Notes: generated by a model from the sequence alone, not told the origin. A stretch of DNA of 8,684 bases from Clostridiaceae bacterium (GCA_003527145.1 DPSW01000445.1:1-8684), one strand, 5' to 3'; shown: positions 1 to 6,598, counted from the first letter of the stretch. Made by a program: numbers and translations.

Positions 1-678
1 TATATAAGCAGCTTTTTTAAGGGCCAATTTGAAAAATACAGGATAGACTTGGATCAACCTGAACTTTTACAGGGTTTGAATGTCCAGAAAGTTTGGCCTA
101 AGCTGGATGAGGATATTCGAAAACAAATTGTACAGGCTGAGCTCTTGGCCCGGGTTTACAGGGATACGGAATTCGACCAATCTCCTTCCTGCAATCCGTA
201 CTGCACTGCCTTTGAAGCCATTATAAAGAGAACGGTGCTGAAGCCTCTCTTCGGTGCTATGCAGTATTTGAGGCCGGATTTTGAAATAAGAAAACCCGGA
301 AAACCCGGCAAAAACGAAGATGACTTACAAAACAGAATTATGATAGGCGACTTCAAAGGTATTATGAATGATTACTTCTTTTATGTGCAAAAAAACTTTC
401 CTAACAGCTTACAATTTGATCCCATAATCACAGTATACAATCTTAAGTTCAAAACTAAGCTGGATGAAATACACAGAATAAGAAATAAGTGCATGCATTG
501 GGAGGATACATCAGAGGGACAAAGAATAAAGGTAGAGGTTGCTGATCTGGACCTTTTGAGAAAGCAGATGCTTGATAAGGATGAAAAGCTTGGCAAGGAT
601 GACATGAGCTGTATCGAATATTTGCTGAAGCTTGCAGAAGCATGTGAGCAATGGGTAAGTAAAGTAGTGGAGGATTAA
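1..678 (+). CDS. C-terminal part of a HEPN-domain protein (5' end outside window)
   Basis: The frame is open from base 1 to the TAA at 676-678, so the visible 225 codons are probably the end of a longer protein. A TTG at 49 with AGGA five bases upstream could be a start (209 aa), but 16 sense codons precede it without a stop, so I favour read-through from the left. The segment at bases about 127-250 has the helical pattern of HEPN-like domains (an alanine/leucine-rich helix, a D-Q-S-P turn, then a helix around A-F-E-A-I-I-K). The motif RNKCMH at 481-498 fits the HEPN signature R-x4-6-H, with a polar residue after the arginine. HEPN domains are often RNases in toxin, abortive-infection and other conflict systems, but many are non-catalytic. 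The gene converges on the WYL operon. The HEPN assignment rests on the motif and helical pattern; the full architecture and substrate are unknown. Confidence 0.7.
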   Translation, partial: YISSFFKGQFEKYRIDLDQPELLQGLNVQKVWPKLDEDIRKQIVQAELLARVYRDTEFDQSPSCNPYCTAFEAIIKRTVLKPLFGAMQYLRPDFEIRKPGKPGKNEDDLQNRIMIGDFKGIMNDYFFYVQKNFPNSLQFDPIITVYNLKFKTKLDEIHRIRNKCMHWEDTSEGQRIKVEVADLDLLRKQMLDKDEKLGKDDMSCIEYLLKLAEACEQWVSKVVED

Positions 679-693
679 TTCACCACTACTTTA
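660..693. terminator. Hairpin between convergent genes, possible bidirectional terminator
   Basis: A perfect inverted repeat of 11 bp (TAAAGTAGTGG at 660-670, CCACTACTTTA at 683-693) surrounds a 12-nt loop that contains the stop codon of the HEPN gene. It lies just downstream of the WYL operon stop on the other strand. The stem is moderate in GC and the T-tract on each side is short, so termination may be weak. Its position between two convergent genes supports a shared terminator. Confidence 0.55.
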
Positions 694-699
694 AATCAT

Positions 700-1731
700 T
701 CATGGAATACTTGAATATTTTTCTTTTAGCTGCTGCAATCGTTTTATTATCTCGGCTTTGATATCTTCAGGTTCAACAACAATAGCGTGTTTACCCAATG
801 AAAATATGCGGGATATAACCTCTTCCCTTTCGAACTCATAATAAAAAATTGACAATAAATAAGCATCACTTTCTTCAATATAATCCAACTCTCTTTCAAA
901 GCAAGAGAACTGGAACAAGGCTCTTTCCAAAGTATTATTTACATCTTTTATTCTTAAAAGGATAGGTTTTGCAGCTTTTTTGGCATCTATTGATTTTTGA
1001 ATTTCCTCAGGGGATATATTGTATTCCACTTCCAAATTCATTAGCTTAATGTCTTTGAATCCGCTCAACAGGCTCTTTATGGGCCTTTTATCTTCAAGGG
1101 AATAAGATATCAGATAAAAGCAATCTTCCTTCATGGAGTATTCTATCTTATAGGGTATGCCTCTGCAGTTTTGCAGCAATTCATTGCTTCTCGTTGTATA
1201 GGAGTATTCTATGCCTTTGTTCTCAAGGATTGCTTTTACGAGGAGCTTAAAATTTCTGCTCAGGCCCTCCTCAACTTGCTGAAGCTGGATGCAAGGTCTG
1301 TTGATAGTCAAAGCATCTTCAGATACTATATTATCATAATCCGCCAGTAAGGCTTCTAGCTTTGCAATAGTGACATCCTCTAAGAACAATTTGAGCTTTG
1401 GATTTTTTAGTATATGCTTAAGCCACTGCTTTTCGATTTTATAGGGCTGGATGGGAACGCTGCTTTCTATATGCAGGGAGTAATCCCCATCAATATTTTT
1501 ATCCAAGAGATATAGATTATAGAGCTCGTTTTCGTTCATCAGTGACTGGGAGAGATTAAATTCCGCGGAGATGCCGTATCTTTCAACCATATCGCTTATT
1601 TCGCTGCGGGATAAAGACTTTTTGCTGCCGAAATAAAGCCAATTTATTAATTCAAGCATCAGGGCATAGTTCTTATTTTTGCCCTCAAGAAATAATTCCA
1701 TAGCTTTCAAGCATTTCACCCCATTCATCAT
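700..1731 (-). CDS. WYL-domain transcriptional regulator, second gene of a WYL pair
   Basis: Predicted DNA-binding regulator of 343 aa with the layout of the WYL family. The N-terminal helical region (about residues 20-100) probably carries a winged helix. A divergent WYL domain lies at about 162-235, with C-F-Y-L-I-S-Y at 204-210 in place of the canonical W-Y-L strand. A C-terminal WCX-like region at about 255-335 ends in S-L-G-K-H-A-I-V-V-E-P. WYL domains bind ligands, single-stranded DNA or nucleic acid-derived signals in the members studied. The gene overlaps the 3' end of the upstream WYL gene by up to 47 bp, so the two are co-transcribed and probably translationally coupled. The start is uncertain: ATG at 1731 is the longest option, but GGGGTG at 1722-1717 is best placed for TTG at 1710, and ATG at 1701 is also possible. 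The weakened motif suggests it acts with its partner, as PafB and PafC do. Confidence 0.8.
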   Translation of the reverse strand: MMNGVKCLKAMELFLEGKNKNYALMLELINWLYFGSKKSLSRSEISDMVERYGISAEFNLSQSLMNENELYNLYLLDKNIDGDYSLHIESSVPIQPYKIEKQWLKHILKNPKLKLFLEDVTIAKLEALLADYDNIVSEDALTINRPCIQLQQVEEGLSRNFKLLVKAILENKGIEYSYTTRSNELLQNCRGIPYKIEYSMKEDCFYLISYSLEDKRPIKSLLSGFKDIKLMNLEVEYNISPEEIQKSIDAKKAAKPILLRIKDVNNTLERALFQFSCFERELDYIEESDAYLLSIFYYEFEREEVISRIFSLGKHAIVVEPEDIKAEIIKRLQQLKEKYSSIP

Positions 1732-2980
1732 GCAGTTCTTCCCTCAAATCGCATAGAGTGCTTTCAATGACTTCGGCATAATGACCAAAGCTCCGTATCC
1801 AAGGCTTGATCTCTTTAGCATCATTTATCTTTATGGTATATATGAAGCTTTTTTTATTAATATCCGTTATGGTACCCCATTTGCCTTCCCGCTTAACCTT
1901 GTTCAGCAAAAAGGTTAGATCTTCATTGGCAGAAACACTGAACCTGATTCTTATTGTTGAAGGGCTATCGCTTTTCTGCGGCGTGCCTATGCACCAGCTG
2001 TGCCGGAAGCAGTTGTCAAGCTCCTCCATGCTGCAGGGCGTAACACAGCTTGATTTCAATATCTCAAAATCTATGATTTTATCAAGCCTATATATGTTTA
2101 TGGGATGCATGTCTGTGCTTCCTATCAGGTACCATCTTCCGTAGTAAATATCTATTACCAATCTCCGAGGCATGATGACTTTATGTCCGATACCGTTTTT
2201 AAAGAAATATTGGAGCTTTATTTCTATGCTGTTATTGATGCACCATAATAATTTCCACGCAATATCCTCTTCCAGTACGGTATGGAAGTTTTTAAACCTA
2301 TACAGAAAAATATTTTTGGAGGAAGCACTCTTTTCTCTATAATACTTCATATATTTCTCTATAGTATTGCTCAGGTAATAACCTGGGATGGAAGGGAACT
2401 CAATGTTGCAGAAGAATTCAACGGCAGTTTTCAGCTGCCCCAGCTCATCATCTGTCAATGCTGCAAAGAAATCCTTCTTAGGCCGGTAATATAGCTTTCC
2501 GTTTCTTTTATGCTGCACCTTTTCTATCAAATCCCATTGAGCCATTTTGTCAAGCTGCCTGGTTAAGGTTTTTATGTTGAAGTCATCGGATAGCGTAGGG
2601 ATTTTACCATTGATTTCATTAACATCCATTTCCCTTTTCAAAATCTGGAGGATCAAAAAATAAAGAGATATCTGAAGCTTAGTGGAGGACTTGGCATAAT
2701 AGGATTTAACCAAATAGTTTTCGGTATTTTGATAATAATTATAATTCATCCTGAACCTGGTCTGTTTGGGAGTTTTTTTCTTAAAATGCTTTGCACCGAG
2801 AATGCTTAACAAGCGCTTATAATCCTTGTCTACAAGGCTCTCACTATAATTCAGCCTTTCTACGAAATCATCCTTGGTATAGCAGCCATATAAAAAAGCA
2901 TAACGAAGAAAAGTTCGCAGCTTATTATAATCTAAAACGCTGCAGTTAAAGGTTTTTCCATATTTATTACTGTTGCTCAT
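1685..2980 (-). CDS. WYL-domain transcriptional regulator, first gene of a WYL pair
   Basis: Regulator of 431 aa, longer than the usual 310-340 aa for the family. The N-terminal third (about residues 15-170) appears to hold two helical DNA-binding segments; residues 135-168 read like a winged helix ending in G-K-L-Y-Y-R-P. The WYL domain at about 241-312 is canonical: P-R-R-L-V at 271-275, G-R-W-Y-L-I-G at 281-287 and I-Y-R-L-D at 296-300. A WCX region follows at about 340-420, with W-I-R-S-F-G-H-Y-A-E-V-I-E-S at 394-407. The ATG at 2980 has an excellent ribosome binding site, AGGAGGTG, five bases upstream (2993-2986). It is first in a two-gene operon and divergent from an SSB-like gene. Family members control DNA-damage responses (PafBC, DriD) and defence loci (BrxR, CapW). 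The target and ligand here are unknown. Confidence 0.9.
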   Translation of the reverse strand: MSNSNKYGKTFNCSVLDYNKLRTFLRYAFLYGCYTKDDFVERLNYSESLVDKDYKRLLSILGAKHFKKKTPKQTRFRMNYNYYQNTENYLVKSYYAKSSTKLQISLYFLILQILKREMDVNEINGKIPTLSDDFNIKTLTRQLDKMAQWDLIEKVQHKRNGKLYYRPKKDFFAALTDDELGQLKTAVEFFCNIEFPSIPGYYLSNTIEKYMKYYREKSASSKNIFLYRFKNFHTVLEEDIAWKLLWCINNSIEIKLQYFFKNGIGHKVIMPRRLVIDIYYGRWYLIGSTDMHPINIYRLDKIIDFEILKSSCVTPCSMEELDNCFRHSWCIGTPQKSDSPSTIRIRFSVSANEDLTFLLNKVKREGKWGTITDINKKSFIYTIKINDAKEIKPWIRSFGHYAEVIESTLCDLREELHDEWGEMLESYGIIS

Positions 2981-3023
2981 TGAGACACCTCCTAGCGCTG
3001 TAGTTTATAGTTTCTATGCCTAT

Positions 3024-3061
3024 ATGAAAAAACCTTTATTTTTCATTATTGCATGAAAAAT
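3024..3061. promoter_or_regulatory. Candidate operator: three alternating ATGAAAAA half-sites
   Basis: ATGAAAAA (3024-3031), its reverse complement TTTTTCAT (3039-3046) and ATGAAAAA again (3053-3060) alternate, with centres 15 and 14 bp apart. The last two form an inverted repeat with 9-bp perfect arms (3038-3046 and 3053-3061) and a 6-bp spacer. The cluster lies 44-81 bp upstream of the first WYL gene, inside the divergent intergenic region, where autoregulation of a WYL operon would be expected. The AT-rich composition makes some chance repetition likely, so binding is an inference. Confidence 0.45.
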
Positions 3062-3086
3062 GGGATAGATGGATTTTAGAAGAGTC

Positions 3087-3092
3087 TATAAT
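3087..3092 (+). promoter_or_regulatory. Probable -10 element for the SSB-like gene
   Basis: A perfect TATAAT lies 46 bp upstream of the ATG at 3139. Transcription would start near 3099, leaving a leader of about 40 nt with AAAGGA at 3124-3129 as ribosome binding site. No good -35 is seen at 16-18 bp spacing (GATAGA at 3064-3069 is poor), so the promoter may need an activator, possibly one of the adjacent WYL proteins. Confidence 0.4.
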
Positions 3093-3138
3093 CATATACA
3101 TAACGAATGAAATTTTAATTATGAAAGGATGAACGTTA

Positions 3139-3891
3139 ATGGAAAAACTATTTGATTTTGAAATACTTAAACAGGTGATATACAACTACTTTAATGCAAT
3201 TGCAAACAAACTCGAGTACAACGATTATATCCAAAAGAACATCGTACTTATATGCGGCATTATCAAAAGCTTGCCTCAGTTCAGCCATACTGTTATAGGA
3301 GAAAGCTTCTATAATCTGATGGTGGCTATACCAAGACATAGCGGAGCAGAGGACCTTCTGCCTGTTACTATATCTGAAAGAATGCTGGACTTGAACAGCC
3401 TTTCCGTTGGGCAGACCATATCCTTGACAGGGCAGTTCAGGTCCTATAATCAAGTGAATGAAAGCGGCAAGCTGAGGCTGATTCTTACCGTGTTTGCCAA
3501 AGATGCCGCAATTATAGAGCCTGGTGAATCCATCAGGTATGAAAATGAGATATTGCTTGACGGCTATATCTGCAAAGCACCTACATACAGGCCTACCCCT
3601 TCCGGCAGGGAAATATCGGATGTCATGCTGGCTGTTAACAGAAGCTATAACAAAACAGATTATATACCTGCCATACTTTGGGGCAGGAATGCAAGATATT
3701 CCGCAGGCTCTCAGATAGGGGAGAGGATGGTTGTGGTAGGCAGAATTCAGAGCCGCAGCTACGAAAAGGCTTTGGAATCAGGTGAGACTGTGAAAAGAAC
3801 AGCCTACGAAGTATCGGTCTCCAACATGGTTATCACCGGCCAGAACAACTGCAGGCTGGAGGAGCAAAACTCCCCCGGTTCGGCAGCCTAG
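3139..3891 (+). CDS. SSB-like single-stranded DNA-binding protein with two OB folds
   Basis: Predicted ssDNA-binding protein of 250 aa. After a helical N-terminus (1-30), residues about 34-125 form a degenerate OB fold (N-I-V-L-I-C-G-I-I-K start; V-G-Q-T-I-S-L-T-G-Q-F core). Residues about 136-234 form a second, well-conserved SSB-type OB fold: L-D-G-Y-I-C-K-A-P at 140-148, T-P-S-G-R-E-I-S-D at 153-161, A-V-N-R-S-Y at 165-170, W-G-R-N-A-R at 181-186 and G-R-I-Q-S-R at 201-206. Housekeeping SSB has one OB fold, about 150-175 aa and an acidic tail ending D-D-I-P-F; this protein ends in N-S-P-G-S-A-A with no such tip. It is also not next to rpsF or rpsR, so it is an SSB paralogue. The ATG at 3139 has AAAGGA nine bases upstream. 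It is divergent from the WYL operon and probably monocistronic. A role in recombination, repair or stress is inferred. Confidence 0.85.
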   Translation: MEKLFDFEILKQVIYNYFNAIANKLEYNDYIQKNIVLICGIIKSLPQFSHTVIGESFYNLMVAIPRHSGAEDLLPVTISERMLDLNSLSVGQTISLTGQFRSYNQVNESGKLRLILTVFAKDAAIIEPGESIRYENEILLDGYICKAPTYRPTPSGREISDVMLAVNRSYNKTDYIPAILWGRNARYSAGSQIGERMVVVGRIQSRSYEKALESGETVKRTAYEVSVSNMVITGQNNCRLEEQNSPGSAA

Positions 3892-3942
3892 GCTTTAGGG
3901 GATATAGAGAGGCTTGCGTATTGCAGGGGGGGAATCTTTGCT

Positions 3943-3977
3943 TCGTTATAATTTTTTGTTATTATTAGATATAACGA
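3943..3977. promoter_or_regulatory. Inverted repeat over a possible -10 upstream of glycerate kinase
   Basis: TCGTTATA (3943-3950) and TATAACGA (3970-3977) are perfect 8-bp inverted arms with centres 27 bp apart, about 2.5 helical turns. TATAAT at 3947-3952 overlaps the left arm and could be the -10 of the glycerate kinase gene, although no convincing -35 precedes it. The arrangement fits an operator overlapping a promoter. As RNA the arms could extend to 10 pairs with one G-U, which would place a hairpin just before the ribosome binding site. The regulator is unknown. Confidence 0.35.
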
Positions 3978-4003
3978 GGATTAAATGAAAAGAGGCGGGA
4001 TTA

Positions 4004-5134
4004 ATGAAAATAATCATAGCATCAGACTCATATAAAGGCAGCTTGAGCAGCAGTGAAGTTGCCGACGCCTGTGAGGCGGGCATTAAAAAGGTAATAGAAG
4101 CCGAAATTGTAAAAATGACCATAGCTGATGGGGGAGAAGGAACCGTAGATGCGTTGGTAGAAGCAAGAGGGGGAAGCTATGAGCATCTGGTTGTATCGGA
4201 CCCCATTGGAAGAAATATAAAAGCAAAATACGGCGTAATAGGTGACGCTGCAGTAATAGAGATGGCTGCTGCTTCCGGTCTTACCCTCCTTAAGGAAGAT
4301 GAGAGAAACCCTCTCATAACCACTACATATGGAACTGGTCAGCTTATAAAAGGAGCATTGGACTCAGGCTGCAGGAGAATATATATCGGCATAGGCGGCA
4401 GCGCTACAAATGACGGAGGCATGGGGATGGCTCAGGCATTGGGTGTATCCTTTACCGATATGGCGGGAAATGAGCTTGGGAACGGGGGAGGCGAACTGAG
4501 CAAATTATATGATATCGATATAAAAAACCTTGACCCCCGCATTTTAGATACGGAAATAATAATAATATCCGATGTGACAAATCCCCTGTGCGGTGAGAAG
4601 GGAGCATCCAATGTCTACGGGCCTCAGAAGGGTGCAGATAAGGAAATGATAAAGATCCTTGATAATAATTTGCTGCACTACTCAAATATAATAAGAGAAA
4701 GGCTCAATAAGGATATATTGGATGTTCCGGGTTCCGGAGCTGCAGGAGGCCTTGGAGGAGGACTTATCGCTATATTGAACGCCAAGATTTGCCGAGGCAT
4801 AGAAACAGTTCTCGATCTAATCGGCATAGATGAACACTTAAAAGATTCCGATTTAGTTATAACGGGAGAAGGTAAAATTGATGGACAGTCTATATTCGGC
4901 AAGGTGCCTGTAGGTGTGGGCAAAAGAGCTATGAAATACAATGTTCCTGCCATAGCCATAGTAGGCAGCGTTGGAGAAGATTATGAAAAGGTATATGAAC
5001 ATGGTATAAATGCGGTAATAGATATAGTAAACAGGCCTATGAAGCTGAGTGAAGCCGTAGAAAATGCTTCTTGTTTAATTGAAAAAGCTGCAGAAAATGC
5101 TATGAGAATATACAGTATAAACAGAAGAGCCTAA
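4004..5134 (+). CDS. glxK: Glycerate kinase (GarK/GlxK family)
   Basis: Phosphorylates D-glycerate with ATP, feeding 2- or 3-phosphoglycerate into lower glycolysis; characterised GarK/GlxK enzymes form 2-phosphoglycerate. It should be cytosolic. The 376 aa match the usual 370-385 aa for the family. Motifs run in the expected order: A-S-D-S-Y-K-G at 6-12, A-D-G-G-E-G-T at 41-47, G-I-G-G-S-A-T-N-D-G-G at 129-139, D-V-T-N-P-L-C-G at 190-197, the glycine-rich G-A-A-G-G-L-G-G-G at 245-253 and T-G-E-G-K-I-D at 287-293. The protein appears complete. The ATG at 4004 has AGAGG eight bases upstream. No glycolate, glucarate or serine pathway gene and no cdaR regulator lies beside it, so the source of glycerate cannot be inferred from context. 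It converges on the aspartokinase gene over a shared terminator. The symbol glxK is a family label. Confidence 0.95.
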   Translation: MKIIIASDSYKGSLSSSEVADACEAGIKKVIEAEIVKMTIADGGEGTVDALVEARGGSYEHLVVSDPIGRNIKAKYGVIGDAAVIEMAAASGLTLLKEDERNPLITTTYGTGQLIKGALDSGCRRIYIGIGGSATNDGGMGMAQALGVSFTDMAGNELGNGGGELSKLYDIDIKNLDPRILDTEIIIISDVTNPLCGEKGASNVYGPQKGADKEMIKILDNNLLHYSNIIRERLNKDILDVPGSGAAGGLGGGLIAILNAKICRGIETVLDLIGIDEHLKDSDLVITGEGKIDGQSIFGKVPVGVGKRAMKYNVPAIAIVGSVGEDYEKVYEHGINAVIDIVNRPMKLSEAVENASCLIEKAAENAMRIYSINRRA

Positions 5135-5142
5135 AATATAAA

Positions 5143-5170
5143 GGGGCTGTTGCATAGCGCAATCAGCCTG
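5143..5170. terminator. Bidirectional intrinsic terminator between glycerate kinase and aspartokinase
   Basis: GGCTG-TTGC (5145-5153) pairs with GCAA-T-CAGCC (5159-5168): nine base pairs with one bulged T and a 5-nt loop, ATAGC. On the minus strand the stem is followed by CCTTTATATTTT, a usable T-rich tail for the aspartokinase transcript. On the plus strand, AAGGG/CCCTT flanks could enlarge the stem before TTTGGTTT. It lies in the 50-bp gap between two convergent stop codons. Confidence 0.7.
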
Positions 5171-5184
5171 TCACTCCCTTTGGT

Positions 5185-6498
5185 TTAAAAAGCTTCGTAT
5201 ATGGCCTTGATGGCTTTTTCAAAGTCGGCATTCTCAATGCCTACGATTATGTTCAACTCGCTGGAGCCCTGGGTGATCATCCTTATATTGATGCCTTCCG
5301 TAGCTAAAGCGGTAAAAACCTTGGCGGATATACCCTTGGTCTTTATCATGCCTCTTCCTACCACAGCTATGAGAGCCATATTGGGATAGCATATGATTGA
5401 ATCAGGGTTGCAATAAATACGGATTTCCTCCATCACCTTTTCCAATTTGGAATTCAGCTCTAAATCAGAAATTATCAACGATACGGAATCTATTCCGGAG
5501 GGCATATGCTCCACAGCGATATCATTGGTTTCCAGTATGGACATTAGCTTGCGGAAAAAGCCTTTGTCTGCTCCCATCAAGGTCTTTTCGATGGATATAA
5601 CGGTGAAATCTTTTTTTCCGGCCACTCCTGTTATTGTACCTGAGTAAGTAACCGGAGATAAATCATTGAGTATCATTGTACCCGCATCTTCCGGCGAGTT
5701 GGTATTCTTTATGCTGATGGGTATGCCCGCTTCCTTTGCGGGGAAAATAGCTTCCTCGTGAAGCACCGAAGCACCCATATAGGATAGCTCTCTAAGCTCC
5801 TTATATGTGATCCTTTCGATGCCCTTGGGATTTTTTACGATACGGGGATCTGCCATGAGAAAGCCCGATACATCAGTCCAGTTTTCATAAAGCTCTGCCT
5901 CTACTCCTCTGGCGACGATGGAGCCTGTTACATCAGAGCCTCCCCGGGAGAAGGTCCTGATCTGGCCATCGGGCATCGAACCATAAAATCCGGGAATTAT
6001 TGCGTGAGATACTCCTGCCAATCTGGACTGCACTTTTTTCTGAGTGGCTTCCGAATCAAACTTGCCTCTTTTATCGAATAGAACTAATTCTGCAGCATCA
6101 ATAAATTCATAGCTCAGATAATGAGAAAGTATGATTGCATTCAAATATTCGCCCCGGCTTGCTGCATAATCCCTGGAGGCGCCCCGTTGAATTTTTTCCT
6201 TAACATCATTTAGAATACCATCGATACCGAAATGCAAATTTAGATCCTCGCATATATCCTTGTATCTTTTTTCGATGATGCAATAAACCTCATCGAAGCT
6301 GAGTTCGTGAGCTGCAAGCTGCTGGCACATATAAAGCAGATCTGTGATCTTATGATCCTTTTTATCACGCTTGCCGGGTGCCGAAGGGATGATATACCTC
6401 CTTCTGGCATCGGATTCCACAATTTTTTTTACTTTTGCAAACTGCCGGCTGTCGGCCAGAGAACTGCCGCCGAATTTTGCTACAATTATATTCTTCAA
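5185..6498 (-). CDS. lysC: Aspartate kinase with two ACT domains (YclM-like)
   Basis: Catalyses ATP + L-aspartate to 4-phospho-L-aspartate, the first step towards lysine, threonine, methionine and diaminopimelate, in the cytosol. At 437 aa it is a full-length monofunctional enzyme. Kinase-domain motifs are K-F-G-G-S-S at 8-13, S-A-P-G-K at 39-43, S-R-G-E-Y-L-N-A at 114-121, F-S-R-G-G-S-D-V-T at 183-191 and W-T-D-V at 207-210. Tandem ACT domains follow at about 298-365 and 374-437; the first carries H-M-P-S-G-I-D at 331-337 and the second I-T-Q-G-S-S-E at 408-414. These patterns resemble Bacillus YclM and the AKIII class, inhibited by lysine alone or with threonine; the effector here is inferred only. 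The start is TTG, supported by AGGGGG eight bases upstream (6512-6507). The gene has its own strong promoter and a leader with an attenuator-like structure. Other lysC-type or dapG paralogues may exist elsewhere. Confidence 0.95.
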   Translation of the reverse strand: MKNIIVAKFGGSSLADSRQFAKVKKIVESDARRRYIIPSAPGKRDKKDHKITDLLYMCQQLAAHELSFDEVYCIIEKRYKDICEDLNLHFGIDGILNDVKEKIQRGASRDYAASRGEYLNAIILSHYLSYEFIDAAELVLFDKRGKFDSEATQKKVQSRLAGVSHAIIPGFYGSMPDGQIRTFSRGGSDVTGSIVARGVEAELYENWTDVSGFLMADPRIVKNPKGIERITYKELRELSYMGASVLHEEAIFPAKEAGIPISIKNTNSPEDAGTMILNDLSPVTYSGTITGVAGKKDFTVISIEKTLMGADKGFFRKLMSILETNDIAVEHMPSGIDSVSLIISDLELNSKLEKVMEEIRIYCNPDSIICYPNMALIAVVGRGMIKTKGISAKVFTALATEGINIRMITQGSSELNIIVGIENADFEKAIKAIYEAF

Positions 6499-6536
6499 TT
6501 TAATTGCCCCCTAAACATCCAAATTAAAAATAATAT

Positions 6537-6578
6537 AAAAAGCACCCATCCCGGATAGGATGAGAGCTTATATAGGCT
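6537..6578 (-). promoter_or_regulatory. Leader with competing hairpins before aspartokinase, attenuator candidate
   Basis: Read on the minus strand, AGAGC (6578-6574) can pair with GCTCT (6565-6561?) in the next segment. The same GCTCT also begins a second stem, GCTCTCATCC with GGATGGGTGC, which has a 6-nt loop (TATCCG), one mismatch and one G-U pair. The second stem is followed directly by TTTTTATATTATTTTT, the form of an intrinsic terminator. Two stems sharing one strand fits termination versus antitermination. I see no T-box sequence and no lysine or SAM riboswitch core, and the leader is too short (about 95 nt) for the lysine riboswitch. Confidence 0.45.
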
Positions 6579-6598
6579 CTTTCCAATCATTATTTTCT

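Noticed and set aside
49..678. TTG at 49 as the true start of the HEPN gene
   Set aside because: AGGA at five bases makes it possible, but the frame stays open to base 1 with plausible protein sequence, so a start outside the window is more likely.
1806..2144. Plus-strand open frame of 112 codons opposite the first WYL gene
   Set aside because: It lies wholly antisense to a gene with clear WYL motifs, has no ribosome binding site, and its hydrophobic composition is what antisense frames of this gene would give.
3985..4035. Short upstream ORF of 16 codons overlapping the glycerate kinase start, with GAGGA before it
   Set aside because: The spacing to GAGGA is only four bases, the peptide has no recognisable content and the glycerate kinase start has its own ribosome binding site; it is probably chance.
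4452..4959. Minus-strand open frames inside the glycerate kinase gene
   Set aside because: They are antisense to a complete, motif-rich enzyme, have no start signals and show low-complexity Pro/Ser composition.
5201..5647. Plus-strand open frames of 62-67 codons inside the aspartokinase gene
   Set aside because: They are antisense to conserved ACT-domain coding sequence and lack ribosome binding sites.
6499..6592. Lysine riboswitch or T-box before the aspartokinase gene
   Set aside because: The leader is only about 95 nt, and neither the T-box consensus (AGGGTGG...ACC) nor lysine riboswitch core segments are present.
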